From: Mesostigma viride | Lineage: Eukaryota > Streptophyta > Mesostigmatophyceae > Mesostigmatales > Mesostigmataceae | Direction: 5' to 3' | Assembly: GCA_009746045.1 (NCBI GenBank) | Contig: RPFO01000080.1 | Location: 788,920 to 852,919 of the forward strand | DNA length: 64,000 nucleotides | Program-made: the position numbers and the translations under genes | Shown: positions 1-11,390 of the stretch, one piece after another | Layout: each line of letters opens with the position of its first letter | Numbering within the stretch: the first letter of the stretch is position 1 | The notes under the pieces: generated by a model | Seen by the model: only the letters and a program-made list of their open reading frames with translations | Told to the model about the DNA's origin: nothing | The model's database searches: none

Positions 1-1594
1 ATCATCTGCCATAAGTCTGAATTTATTAAACAATTAATTAACAACATATATCTCCGTTGGGAGCTTATGTAACACATAGCCCTGAGTGGGGCATATGGGT
101 TTTAATACATCCTTAGCTACCACTTGCAGGTGGGGGGGGTGTAATCAGTCATAATGCTGTGCTCTTATTCTTTGCACACTGGTTTTCATGCACCCACGGT
201 TGATGCCACCCTTTTTGCGTCTTCTGACCGAAACTGCATGTAAATGATCCAATTACAAATGGACTTGCGGATCAAGGCACTGGCCATAATTAATTACTTC
301 ATTAAATTTACTCACCATAGCTTGCATAGTCAAGGCTGAAACGCCCGACCCTGTGGGCAAACCACCTCCCCCCAAGCGGAGGAGGCGTTTTGATGAGTAG
401 GGTAGTTAGGACTTTTCCAGACTAGCTAGATTAGAGTTAGGTTAGTTCGATTACGCGGCTCCTTCCACCCCACCCATCCATCAAGGAATATGTGCTACAT
501 GATCTCCCAACGGAGGCATGTTATAATTTAATAGCTTGCATTGATCAAATTGAGTTGGCCACAGATTTAGTGTGCACAAGGGTCCACCTATTTAAAAAAA
601 AATCATGTATTCTATATCTATTTTGCCCTATCATAACTTAATTTGATTTTGCCCTAGCTCTACCCCAGGGGTCTTCTCTAGCTAGCATGCTTCGATCCGC
701 CGTTTGCAAACACGCCGGCCCTTCCCCACTGGAGTCACTAGTCCTACATGACCTGAGCCCACTATTAATTAATTAATTAGGAACATCACTCCGTTGGGAG
801 TAAATGTCGCACATATCCCTGAGCAAGATCGAGAATTACTTAAAAACCATATCCCCCTTCTCAAGGAAAAAATTAAATTAAATTAAATTGGAACACATCT
901 CCATTGGGAACACATGTAGCACATATCCCTGACAAGAGGCATTAATTAATTATTAATTAGGAACACGACTACGTTGGGAGTACATGTGGCTCATAGCCTG
1001 AGAAGGGGCATATTCTGATCAGGGGCATATGGTTGTCTCCTTGATTTGGCCTTTTAATACATTCTGGGCTACTTCCTGCAAGGGTAGGATGTAAACTACA
1101 CCTGCTCTAGGTGCACCAAGGGCACCGGGACCACCATGATGTCTCAGAGCTCAATTAGTCCAAATTTAGCTTAAGTGGACGTCTGTATAAAGTGTGTAAA
1201 AGTACCTACCATTCTAAACAGCAGCCTAGTGGATGGCTACAAATTGGCAATCGAAGCGCTGGCTAAACCGATTTCTCATATTCTCTTCCCCGTGGCTCCC
1301 AACAGCCCGTGTGCGCATTAAATTAAATTAAAATTAAATTATAACATGCCTCCGTGGGGAGGTCATGTAGCACATATTCCATGATGGATGGGGTGGAGGA
1401 AGCCGCGTGGTCGAACTATACTAACGCTAGGCTATCTAGAAAATCCTAACTACACTCCCATGTGCGCATGCCACTACGATATGGCAGCCGCCGAGCCCAA
1501 ACATGCTTTCTCAACCCTTAGTTTCATAGGGAGGCAAGGAGGACTAACATGACCATGCGCACGACACGCAAGCACTTACTTTGTTAGCCAATAA
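1..1594. other. Non-coding stretch packed with short LINE/SINE 3'-tail copies
   Basis: No convincing reading frame is present. The stretch is AT-rich and holds several copies of one dispersed repeat whose signature is a short hairpin (CTCCcaacGGAG or its complement) next to runs of TTAATTAA. Copies are seen near 45-150, 340-540, 765-830, 880-935, 945-1135 and 1310-1375, mostly in minus orientation. The longest (945-1135) extends through the block 'ctgctctaggtgcaccaagggcacc', also found near 41.85 kb and, complemented, near 50.84 kb. I read them as 5'-truncated retroposon copies; the pieces between them look like unique intergenic DNA. Confidence 0.6.
340..540 (+). repeat. Retroposon 3' end with remnant of a basic ORF C-terminus
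   Basis: This block aligns with 9557-9750. Both carry a proline-rich then Lys/Arg-rich coding tail (PVGKPPPPKRRRRFDE then stop in this copy), a spacer containing 'ttcgattacgcggct', the text 'aaggaatatgtgctacatgatctccc', and the hairpin CTCCcaacGGAG followed by an AT-rich tail. The order (ORF end, 3' UTR, hairpin, AT tail) suggests the 3' end of a non-LTR element or SINE derived from it. The ORF is too short to assign. Confidence 0.5.
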
Positions 1595-2202
1595 TCCATC
1601 CATGCATCCATGCATCCATGCATCCATGCATCCATGCATCCATGCATCCATGCATCCATGCATCCATGCATCCATGCATCCATGCATCCATGCATCCATG
1701 CATCCATGCATCCATGCATCCATGCATCCATGCATCCATGCATCCATGCATCCATGCATCCATGCATCCATGCATCCATGCATCCATGCATCCATGCATC
1801 CATGCATCCATGCATCCATGCATCCATGCATCCATGCATCCATGCATCCATGCATCCATGCATCCATGCATCCATGCATCCATGCATCCATGCATCCATG
1901 CATCCATGCATCCATGCATCCATGCATCCATGCATCCATGCATCCATGCATCCATGCATCCATGCATCCATGCATCCATCCATCCATCCATCCATCCATC
2001 CATCCATCCATCCATCCATCCATCCATCCATCCATCCATCCATCCATCCATCCATCCATCCATCCATCCATCCATCCATCCATCCATCCATCCATCCATC
2101 CATCCATCCATCCATCCATCCATCCATCCATCCATCCATCCATCCATCCATCCATCCATCCATCCATCCATCCATCCATCCATCCATCCATCCATCCATC
2201 CA
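1595..2202. repeat. Microsatellite (CATCCATG)n passing into (CATC)n
   Basis: About 380 bp of near-perfect 8-bp unit CATCCATG (to about 1976) is followed by about 225 bp of pure CATC. The 4-mer is half of the 8-mer, so the array looks like a single expansion in which one C/G position differs. All long frames across it are translations of the repeat ([12 protein letters not shown] types), not genes. It abuts the 5' end of a half-LINE copy, and short GATG/CATC runs also occur near other copies of the repeat families (1383, 11447). Confidence 0.95.
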
Positions 2203-2204
2203 CT

Positions 2205-2350
2205 CATCAAGCACACGTATATTGCGTCACATGGGTGGCAATAAAACAACCTTCAACCCCTATACACTGATTGGGAGGGCATCCAACCTTGTCTCACTGC
2301 CTCAAGTGGTCAGGCCACAACAATTTCTCTGCATCATGGCGATACCTAAC
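2205..2350 (+). repeat. 5' fragment of the half-LINE family
   Basis: Diverged copy of the segment best preserved at 11821-12020: 'gcgtcaCaTGgGTGgCAATA', then 'accttcaacccctatacac', then a block resembling 'tctcactgcc..caggccac'. It contains only the presumed 5' leader and no ORF. It directly follows the CATC array. Confidence 0.5.
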
Positions 2351-5043
2351 TGCGAGTGCTAAATGATTCTTGGCTTCGATGCTGCGGAAAATCAATGTGC
2401 TGCCCCTCACAGTTTAGTCCATTAGCCCTTGCCTAGTTCGTTGCAACACTTATTACACGCTGTCAACACAACAAGACACAGTACATGTCCCATTGGGGGG
2501 CCATGGAGTAATGGCATTGCCGCAGTAAATGCCAAAGTGAATGCTAAATACATCGACCCCTAGTGTAGGAATAATTAATTGGTACTCTTGTGCACATGCA
2601 TGGCTGCCAAAATGAATTAAAACACGCAGATGGATACTTGTTTACAGAAGTTATACTTTGAATACGTCGTCGTGTAAACCAACGCTCTTCGCCCTAGGCT
2701 ACATCGTTCACATTAAGCGCATGTATATGAGTATGAATATGCTACGTGTGCTGTTGCTTCAAACTTGTTCCTATACACAATCACACTGTCACAAAAACTG
2801 GCGTTCATCCAATACAGAAAACGCCCGCCACAAATTCCAAGCAGGATCTGAACGTAGACTTGGCCGTGATGCTGACCATTTCAAGCAACTTTGAATTACT
2901 GGCAAGCAATGGCGACCGTAATGTCAATCACCAGCACGCAGCACCTGCTATAAGAAAAAATCCAGCAACTACTAGCAAAAGTCAGGTGGGTGACAGGTGC
3001 GTGGGGTATGCAGTCAAGATCAAGCAGTGGAAAACATGGGCACAGTAGTGCTTCCCATCCCACGAACAGCCAAAGTCTCCCTAAAAAATGTGTTCTTGAT
3101 GCACGTTTGATGCACGGGAGCTAATCCAAAGATGTTCCCCAAGGAAATACAGGGAGAGCCTGTGGGGAAAACAGGGGGGAAGCTGCATTGCGGATAATGA
3201 CCCACTGTATATGCTCCCGACCCGTTGCCGACCGAAAGCAAATGGTAAGAAACTACCTGGACGGTAATGATGTAATGGAAAGACGTAAGAAGCTTTCCCG
3301 AACCGACGGAAGGACGACAAAGCGCAGCGTGTAAGGCAGAGGCAGTTGCGTGTTGCTGAAAATGACGTGACCAAAACGGTTGCCGATCATGAAAAACCGG
3401 ACCTCCATCCCGTTGCTGACGGAAACACAGTGTAGAGACGCGGCCTGGCTTGGAAGCAGGACAGTCGATGGAAAAACGTTAGACGAACTTCCCAACCGAA
3501 GTACTTACAAAAAAATGCAGCGGTAGAGACTGCAGCCTGCCTGCAGTGCAGGAACGCCAACCAGAAGCGAAGGGTTCCTGCGAAATAGAAGGAGACAGGC
3601 CGGAATACAGAGGGTAAAGTATTCCTTGGATGACGTTACGACTCGAAGTGGGTAAAAAATGGAAGTGGCCGACTGAAAAGTCGTTGGCATTTCTGCCCTG
3701 GATGGAAACGTTGGGTAAGTAAATCGACCCGTTAGCAATAAAATGGGAAGAGCGCCCAGACGAAACAACCGCAGCTTACCCAAGCGAGATGAACGCTTTC
3801 TTGACAGTCGTCCATGCCAACGTCGGCCAGCCCGGGCCAGGTAGCTGCCGCAGCCATGCCGCACCAGAATTTGAATTTTGTGCCCGGCAACGTTCCTAAA
3901 ATGCAGGAATGGCTGGGCCGACGGCCGACGCGTGGCCCGTGGCCCATGGCCCGTCGCCCGTGTTTTTATACGTGCCTGCGCCTGGCCTGCCTTAACGTTG
4001 TTACGCCCGCGCACTCCCCAGCCTTGCGCACGCCAGCCTTGCGCACGCTGCGCCGCGCCCAGCCTTGCGCATTCCCAGCCTTGCGCATCCCAGCCTTGCG
4101 CATCGTCTGAAGAAATCAGTGTCAGATGTTTACAAAAACTCATAAGAAATCCCGTCTTCCCGTCTCTTCGAACAGCTCAGCTCCGGGCACCCCACGACCC
4201 ATTTTCGTCTCCAGTTCACTCGATTCGTCGCTACTCCTTTCCCTCCCCTAGCCCTTCTTCCCCTCATTCGCGGTAACTTAGTACGATTCAGTTCAGTCTC
4301 TCTTTGTGCCCCTACGTGGCATTTTCGCTTAGTATTCCTTACTTCTCAGAGGCCGCTCCCCCCCCCCGCGCCACTTCCCCTGCGTTTGCCACCGGAACTA
4401 CCCTCGCCCAAGCAGAGAGTTGTTTTTTAATACACTTAAGGATAAGGGATACATATTTATAGTCTCAAAAAAAAAAAAACCATTTTTTCCTCCTCCATTT
4501 GACCGAAACCATTTTTTCCTCCTGTTGACGGGCCACTGAACCCTTTGCCAGGAAGCGTTTGTGTGCGTGCAGTTAGGATTTTCCTGCTGCTGTGTGCCTT
4601 GCTGGTAGTTGGATGCTTTTTGAAGGGCCGTGGCACATGGTGTACTCTGCGATAGTGGCCTCATGTAATGCACTGCACCATGCATGAAGTCTTGGTAGAG
4701 GGGACCCAGGCCTGTGACCACGGGTACACATGCGCGGTTTGTGACCACCACAGTGGGGGTTGGGCAGGCGGCAATGCATGACTTGATAAAGATCGTCCTC
4801 CCCTGAGTGACCAGCTGGCGCGCCGGCGTCCTCTTCTAGGACAGCAGCCGATGCACTTGTCTCGTCACTCTTTGCCTTAACAAAGCTTTTTTTCTTTGCG
4901 GAAGTGGCTGGAAGAAGAGCGGGTTCTTCAGCAGCCTGGGTAGAGCAGCGTGCGTGCTGGTGATCCCTGCATTCACTCCGACCTGGTGGGCGCTATCCAG
5001 CGCATACTTCCCATCACATGTCTTTGATTATTTCTGTACAACG
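2351..5043. other. Intergenic region upstream of the HTTM gene
   Basis: I see no supportable gene. The motif GTTGC(C/T)GA followed by A/C-rich text recurs loosely at about 3222, 3352, 3379 and 3412, which may be a decayed tandem repeat. A cluster of GC-rich direct repeats lies at 4017-4105. The 900 bp before 5044 turns pyrimidine-rich with many CTCC/TTCC runs, as expected of a promoter or 5' UTR, but no clear TATA box or splice site decides the transcript start. Confidence 0.5.
4017..4105 (+). repeat. Minisatellite, CCAGCCTTGCGCA unit
   Basis: Five near-identical copies of CCAGCCTTGCGCA(C/T) occur at irregular short spacing, one separated by a 'cgctgcgccgcgc' insert. No coding role is evident. 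Confidence 0.75.
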
Positions 5044-8000
5044 ATGGGCTACGCGCAGCAGCACGCTACCCAGCCCATCCCTGGCTTTGCTTCCCGGGCG
5101 GTGCGACAGCTGGTGGTCCATGTGCAGGAGACTTTTTCCCTCGACATCCGCTCGCTCGCCACCTGGCGCGTTTTTGTCGGCCTCCTTCTCTGCTACGAAT
5201 GCTGGCTGTGGAGCGATGGCCTGGACCTGCTCTTCCAGACGAGCGGTCACGGGGCGCCCATCGCGCCCACGGATGTCCTCGACCCTGGCATTGTCTCTGG
5301 GCTCGCTGGCATGGCCAACGCCACGGGAGGGCCCGCCGACGATCATCGTGCTGAGGCCCTATTCCACGCGGTTGTCTTTTACCGCGGCCCTTACTGGCTC
5401 CATGCAATGCTCCTCCTCGTCCAGTTTCTGGCGGCCGCGTGCCTCACGCTCGGCCTGCACACTCAGTCCTCCGCCGTGGTCTCCTTTGCCCTAATCTGGG
5501 CCAAGGCGGGGCGCACCTCCTTGTGTGCCTCCGACCGCGTCCTGCAGCTGCTGCTGCTGTGGAGCATGTTCCTGCCACTGGGCCGCAGGGCGTCCCTGGA
5601 TGCGCTACGCAGGCCCGACGGCCAGGCCAGTGTGGTGGATGGCAGCGCGAGGCCATGGCCATGGCCAGCCGCGAGATATCATGGCACGGGTGCCGTTGCC
5701 AGTATCCACCACCCCGGCGGCCCAACTCGTGCATCCATGGTCGTTTCCGGCTCTCCCATGAACGTGTGCAGCGACGAGGCGCATCCCCCGCAACCTGGTT
5801 GCCATACGGATGAAGAGCGCGCGCATGCGGACCGCCGCGGCCATGATGCTGCCCGCAAGCCGGTTGTACGAAGACCATCCCACCATGAGTCAGGGGCCAC
5901 CTCACAGAGCTGCAGCGCAAGTGGCGGCGCTAGTGACGGGAAAGAGCACCTCTACTTTAGCGCAGCCACGGTCGGCGTCACCCTGCAGGTGGCCCTGGTC
6001 TACATCCTCGTGGTGTTCAACCGGCTGTACCCGCACGCCATGCCCGAGTGGACACCGCCCGAGCTGAGCGCCGTGTACTATTCACTGGCGTACGGGCACA
6101 GAGTGCGGTCCCTGCCGGCCGAGCTGTTATTATACCACATGCCACGCTGCGTGCTGCAGTTTATGACCGCGGCCGCCATGGTGGTGGAGATGGCATCACC
6201 GGTGATGGTGCTGGGGACGCGCGCGAACCGGTGGCCTCGCCTCGTGCCGGTGCTGCTGCTGATGTCTCTGCACATGGGGATCCTGGCGATGATGTCACCG
6301 GTGCTGCACCCACAGGTGGGAATGACCTCTAAGCTGCTGCTGCTGCCGTCCCCTTTCTGGGAGTGGCTGGGCAAGAGACGGAGCAGAGGGTCGGCGCAGG
6401 TGCCAGCTCACGGTCGCGACTACGGCAGAGGTGACACTGCCACACCTGCACGTGCAGGACTTGTTTCGGATCAAACAAGGCCACATCCCATCACGATCCA
6501 TGACGGAAGAGAGCCACATGACGTCGGGGCCGGCATCGACTGGCTGGGTGTGGCATTCACCCTGTACGTGCAAGGGCCAGCAGCGGGGGCAACCAGCCCA
6601 GTGTGTGAGGGGGATGACAGAGGCACTCGCCTGCTTCCGCTGGTGCCTTGCCTCGTGAGCGCTGCTACCTTTGGCCGCGTCACCCCTCACTGGGCCCCCA
6701 AGTATGCACCCGATGAGCTTGGCGCAGGTGGCTTGGCTACAGGTCCCGTGGAGCGTGACCGTGGCAGGCTTGCAGGAACGACAGGCTGCTCTGATGCTGG
6801 CAACGTGACAGGTCCTGTTGGCAATGAACATGGGATGGACCGGGCCGTTGGTGCTACCCCACGCCCCTGCTGGTGGCTCACGGATGGCAAGGAGGCCCTG
6901 ACAGGGATATCAGCTGCTGACAAGGTCATATCCCTCCTGCCTGGGGGCCAGCTGTTGAGGGCACGATGCAGCTGGGTGCATGACCAGGTAGCCATGTGGC
7001 TCGCCGCGGTGCTGGAGTGGTCAGCATCTACTACCTCATCAACTGCGGTGGTCGGGTCATCCAAGCTAGAGCCCATCGCGAAAGTTGCGTGCCGCAAAGG
7101 GGGGTTGCCCTTGGGGGATAGATTGCCTGCAGTCAGCCAAGTAGGGTCTCGGGCACGTGGAAGGCATGATACCGTGGGTCAGCCAGGGGAACCACAGAAG
7201 CAAAAGGGCATGCCGGAACAAGCAGAAAGGAGGCGCCGGGGCCGGCTGGGTGTCTGGTGCCAGAGCACGTTGCGGTTGCTCGTGGCGGCATTTGCATGGG
7301 TGTGGCTTGCTTATACAGTGCTGGAAAATGCTGGAAACCTGCACTTGATCCGCAAGCTGGATGGTGGCAAGGTGGCCTGGGTGCTCAATCTGAGTCAGAA
7401 TTTCTCGATGTACAGCCCCCCCGAGTCAAATCCACGTTGGCTTCGCGTCGTTGGCACCGTGCAGGTGATGGGTGCGATGGGCCCAGAGGACGCTTATAAG
7501 ACTAGGGTCGTTGAGACAGCGGCCATGACAGCAAACAACACTTTCTCTCTGGGTGATGGCGGTGGTGCAGATGCAGCGGGAACCAGGCGGCTGGTACCTT
7601 CAAATCATCGTACGTGGCAGAAGCCGGATGTCAGCCATAACACACCCGTGCATGGCTGCCAGTGGCACGTAGACCTCATGAAGGTGATTAAGGGTGCCCG
7701 TAAGAGCTTGCTACGGGACGCCTGGTGCTTCGTGTCAAGATCGTGTGGGCAGGGGGGAATCGACCGAGGCCAAGGGGCCAACCTGCAGCGTGAAGTCCGC
7801 AGTGAGCCCGGTAAGGGTGGAAGTCATACAGTCATGCAGGGCAAGACTTGTGAGTCTACAATCGTGCCACTGGTGGATGGCTCACCCTGGCGCCCCATAG
7901 AACATAAGAGAGCATACCTGTGTGAGGATTTGCTCTGGTCACGGTGTCTGTTCCGCAATGCCTGGTGGGAGGGGTTTGTAAAACATTACCTTTGGAGGAG

Positions 8001-8256
8001 CCAGAGAGATCTTGACAAACTTCCAGCTCGTGTGTGGCACCTTGGCAGCAGCTTCTTCTGCAACCTCCCTGATCTCCTTCAGGGCCACCCTGGGAGTCTC
8101 AACCTGCCACCTGGCATGCAGTTGGTGATGACCGAGGTTGAGATTGCCTTGGTGACCAGTCATGTCTTGCCTCCCTCGTCAGCAACAGTTAGGGGGCCAC
8201 CAGAAATTCTGTACCAAGCTGTGATACCGTGCGAATATTATGTGAAACAACCATAG
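5044..8256 (+). CDS. HTTM-domain multi-pass membrane protein (vitamin K gamma-carboxylase-like)
   Basis: Single reading frame of 1070 codons from the first in-frame ATG at 5044; the frame is open back to 4954 but only with GTG. The N-terminal half matches the HTTM family, which shares its membrane fold with gamma-glutamyl carboxylase: FSLDIRSLATWRVFVG at about residues 31-46, GPYWLHAMLLLVQFL, then LLLLWSMFLPLGRRASLD near 170-190, a block near 310-445 with MPEWTPPELSAVYYSL and LLLMSLHMGILAMMSP, and a last helix near 742-760 followed by NFSMYSPPESNPRW, the usual 'outside' motif of long HTTM proteins. Two long polar inserts (about 190-300 and 445-735) separate the helices and are atypical. The C-terminal part has HTTM-like W- and R-rich text (LLWSRCLFRNAWWEGF). 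The carboxylase active-site lysine and substrate cannot be judged. The protein is probably endomembrane-located. No introns seen. Confidence 0.85.
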   Translation: MGYAQQHATQPIPGFASRAVRQLVVHVQETFSLDIRSLATWRVFVGLLLCYECWLWSDGLDLLFQTSGHGAPIAPTDVLDPGIVSGLAGMANATGGPADDHRAEALFHAVVFYRGPYWLHAMLLLVQFLAAACLTLGLHTQSSAVVSFALIWAKAGRTSLCASDRVLQLLLLWSMFLPLGRRASLDALRRPDGQASVVDGSARPWPWPAARYHGTGAVASIHHPGGPTRASMVVSGSPMNVCSDEAHPPQPGCHTDEERAHADRRGHDAARKPVVRRPSHHESGATSQSCSASGGASDGKEHLYFSAATVGVTLQVALVYILVVFNRLYPHAMPEWTPPELSAVYYSLAYGHRVRSLPAELLLYHMPRCVLQFMTAAAMVVEMASPVMVLGTRANRWPRLVPVLLLMSLHMGILAMMSPVLHPQVGMTSKLLLLPSPFWEWLGKRRSRGSAQVPAHGRDYGRGDTATPARAGLVSDQTRPHPITIHDGREPHDVGAGIDWLGVAFTLYVQGPAAGATSPVCEGDDRGTRLLPLVPCLVSAATFGRVTPHWAPKYAPDELGAGGLATGPVERDRGRLAGTTGCSDAGNVTGPVGNEHGMDRAVGATPRPCWWLTDGKEALTGISAADKVISLLPGGQLLRARCSWVHDQVAMWLAAVLEWSASTTSSTAVVGSSKLEPIAKVACRKGGLPLGDRLPAVSQVGSRARGRHDTVGQPGEPQKQKGMPEQAERRRRGRLGVWCQSTLRLLVAAFAWVWLAYTVLENAGNLHLIRKLDGGKVAWVLNLSQNFSMYSPPESNPRWLRVVGTVQVMGAMGPEDAYKTRVVETAAMTANNTFSLGDGGGADAAGTRRLVPSNHRTWQKPDVSHNTPVHGCQWHVDLMKVIKGARKSLLRDAWCFVSRSCGQGGIDRGQGANLQREVRSEPGKGGSHTVMQGKTCESTIVPLVDGSPWRPIEHKRAYLCEDLLWSRCLFRNAWWEGFVKHYLWRSQRDLDKLPARVWHLGSSFFCNLPDLLQGHPGSLNLPPGMQLVMTEVEIALVTSHVLPPSSATVRGPPEILYQAVIPCEYYVKQP

Positions 8257-8876
8257 CTGGACACATGACATGCTAACCCTTCTGCATGAAATAGGTTGTC
8301 TGCAGGGAAGGCATGATGCCACACAGAGTGCGCCGAGTCGTCGACCGAGTTTCTTGCTCATTGAAAAGATGGACAAGAAAAAGGGAAGAGCAAAAACAAG
8401 AAAGCTACAAACACACAAAAAAAGGGGGAGGGGGGGGGGGGAGGGAGAAAGGGGCCTTGCGTGTTCAAACAATGGTTTAGAGATGGCCTGTACGGGAGAA
8501 GCAAACCTGCTAGGCAGGGGGGTGGCCACTCACTGTTGGGCGGGCCAGGAGTTCGAAGACTGCGCGCCCATGGTTCCGCGGATCATGATGGCACCTGATT
8601 AATTAATTAATCACGGCATGTGCCAGGCACGTGTGCGCTTTACCGCTCTTAAGGAATTCGAGCCTGGCTTGGACATGCTTAGGGGAGGTGGCACCCCCAA
8701 ACCCTTAAAATTCGGCATATGCTAACATTACTTGTAATTCATTTGCACAATGCTAAATTATGATTGGGGGCACTAAATAACATCTCTGGTGAGTTGTCCA
8801 TGCACTTGTTGGGGGTACTACCCCCATCTATACGCCAATATTGTGCTATAAATAGAAAAGGACGCTAATTAATTAA
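8257..8876. other. 3' flank of the HTTM gene, no gene seen
   Basis: Contains a purine-rich run (8380-8455, including a run of about 16 G) and TTAATTAATTAAT near 8600 followed by GCAC/GTGC-rich text that faintly recalls the half-LINE 5' end. No reading frame is supportable. Confidence 0.5.
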
Positions 8877-9426
8877 CCCGTGTTTTTTTACAACACGGTG
8901 TATCGCGTTGTAATCTGACACGTGGCAGACACAGTAGATACGAGATTTTCGGTCTGAAACTCGGTGGACGGCCTCCTTACATCCCATAGAACTCAAGAAA
9001 AAATCCTTCCATTTTTTGGATTTTTTTGTGACAGCTGCAAACAAATATGTACCACTGAAATCAGGCATTTTCGCGGGACGAAGGTGTTCAAAGACGACGG
9101 CGATGGCGGCAGGTAGATCTCGCCAGTTTTCGGGCGAATTCCAGTGGCTGTTGGGTGGCACCACCATGATGATGCGTTCAAAGATGACAACTAGGTTTCT
9201 ACGAGTTTGTTGAGGTACTGGGGCAAAGGAAACGTAGATTTTTCCAGTTTCTCACCCAACTTTCATGCGGATAGCATAAAGTTGTAGGACATCTTGCTCG
9301 CACCAGTCAGGTCGACACCGCCCTTGCCGGTCTGGCCGGCCCCCAGCGCGGCTTGGCCAACCAGGGCGGCACATCCTGCCCTGGCCTGGCCCCAAGGACA
9401 TTCCTAGAAAGCTAGGTAAGCCTGCC

Positions 9427-9750
9427 ATGAACTACATCCAGATGTTGCTGGCCGACCTAGTGGTCCCAGCTCAGTTTGAACACCGCATTCACTCCCTCTC
9501 TCTTCTTTGGACTGCCATGCAGAACAAGAAGCGGTGGCAGAAGATTGTCCAGGCTCACACGCCAGCCCCTGTGGGCAAGCCCCCTCCCCCAAGCGGAAAG
9601 GGCGTTTTGCTGACTAGTGTAGTTAGGCTTTTTTCTAGACTAGATAGCTTACCTAGGTTCGTTCGATTACGCGGCTTCGCCCACCTCCATTCATCCAGCA
9701 AGGAATATGTGCTACATGATCTCCCTACGGAGACATGTTATAATTTAAAT
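9427..9750 (+). pseudogene. Retroposon fragment: ORF C-terminus plus 3' hairpin
   Basis: Lies inside the piggyBac-like element. An open frame reads MNYIQMLLADLVVP...NKKRWQKIV...PAPVGKPPPP, after which a one-base loss relative to the copy at 340 shifts the frame out of the basic tail (KRKGRFAD then stop in the other frame). The 3' part, from 'ttcgattacgcggct' to 'ctccctacggag' and AT-rich text, matches 440-540. I do not recognise the protein; the arrangement suggests the end of a non-LTR ORF. Confidence 0.45.
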
Positions 9751-11390
9751 TTTTTATTTTTTTTTTCATGCGGAAACCCTGGAAACCGGCATACATATCA
9801 AGGAGACAACCAGCGCAGGCCAGAAATCGGGAGAATCCGGACCATGGTAGCTCGAGCCTGCCGTTATCTTGTCCGCGTGTTCGAGTCGTTCAGGATTATG
9901 AAGATGAATGGTGATAGAAATGTGTATCCTTGTGCATTGAAATTATGGCTGGCTTACGTGTAGAGCGACTAGATGACCTAGACGGTGGGGCCGGAAACAG
10001 CATGCTTGATCAGCGTGTGTTTCGAGCCTAACTGGCCGGGAGTGTCTAGTGGTGAGCACCATTGCTGCGATCGGCATACATATTATTACGGCAAGACTCG
10101 GGTCTGCTGCGGCACCATGCTTGGTATTTCCATGGTGTTTCGACTTCTTAACACCTGTTTATTCATTCCGAACGCCCGGACTCTCGGCTAAACCGCGATT
10201 AATTTGTGCAGACTTTTATTGGGTAGCTCCGGGCATGAGTATGGTGCCTGCAAATAGCGTAAGGCGTGACCGTGGCTATTGCTACGGTGTGCTGTATTTT
10301 CATGGAAATGGCCTCTGCCACCGGCTCAATGGTGCTTGCAGGCGTAAGTATATCGTGTTTCTACCTAGTTTCTGCCAGTTTTCCACTTATTTCTACCGAC
10401 CTCTGCCCAGCCTCTCTCAGACCGCCATCCTACTCGACGTTGCTTGCATGTCAGCCATAGCGCAGGTTGCAGTTGTGCAGTATTTAGGTGCTGTATACGT
10501 CGTCAAGCCGTGCATAATAATATCGTGGGGATTGGGTATTGATGGTTTATACTGCGTTGATTGTGCAAGAAGATCAGCCGGTGCCCATAATCATGGTGTA
10601 TAATCATGTGTTGTTAGCATCTTGCCACCGTTTGCTAGCATACATTCCAGCTAGCGTCATCTTTGCCTGCATATGTAAGCTCATGGATCACTCAACCTAT
10701 CCAAGCCTTGCATTACACGTGCCTCTTTCGTTCATTATTGCACGTGTTATGGAATGAAAACCCAGCACCTCCCTTCCCACAAGGCATGTGCTCAACATGT
10801 TGTGAGAGTGGATGATGCTTTGGCTATGGCTGCCTGATTCAGTCATATTAGGCCATCCAGTCATGCTGTTTGATGCATGTATGATGCTGTATAACTTATA
10901 CAACACCTATTTTCAACGTTTTGACCCTCCTAGCTCATTATGGCCCCGTTTATGGGGCTCGTGTCGTTGCCATCATGTTGTGAAGGGCTCTCATTTTTCC
11001 CACTGCGTTGTACTGCGTTGTGTTTGTGATGCTAATGAAAAATAGCTCCGTGGCGCCCAATGGGCCTGAGTAATTTTGTTCCACAGAGCATGCATATGTT
11101 GCCCATAGCTCATGCAAGAAGCCAGATTTTTTTCATGAACCATTTGTGAATAAGCACATGACTTGTGACCTAGGGTCAACAAATCGCGGCCATGGTCAGA
11201 CCCCCCTGTATTCAAACCAGTGTATCTTTCTAATGAATAATAAGCATTTTGTAGGTCTGAGTAGCTCAAAAAACTATTTGATTTATGGGCTTTCAGGAAA
11301 GTATACACGTGACTATGAAAAAAAAAATTCATTAGATTTTATGACGTGTTCTAGCTTACAACGCAGTATATCGGGCGTTCTAAAAAAAAA
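9751..11390. other. Interior of the piggyBac-like element, no gene seen
   Basis: Open frames here are short, overlap one another and resemble no family I know. Base composition is mixed and there is no obvious internal repeat. Confidence 0.4.

Noticed and set aside
1595-2202. CRISPR-like array
   Set aside because: Units are contiguous with no unique spacers; it is a microsatellite in a eukaryotic setting.
1544-2362. Six frames of 200-250 codons over the CATC array
   Set aside because: Pure repeat translation; a frame stays open in every phase because the repeat contains no stop.
3020-4276. Possible small genes before the HTTM gene
   Set aside because: Frames are short, mutually overlapping, partly made from the CCAGCCTTGCGCA minisatellite, and have no recognisable domain.
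5014-7500. Frames antisense or out of phase to the HTTM gene
   Set aside because: Arg/Pro/Ala-rich shadows of a GC-rich gene.
10049-10603. 184-codon frame inside the piggyBac-like element
   Set aside because: Composition is Cys/Tyr-rich and irregular, no DDE or PHD-like features of piggyBac transposase; likely chance.
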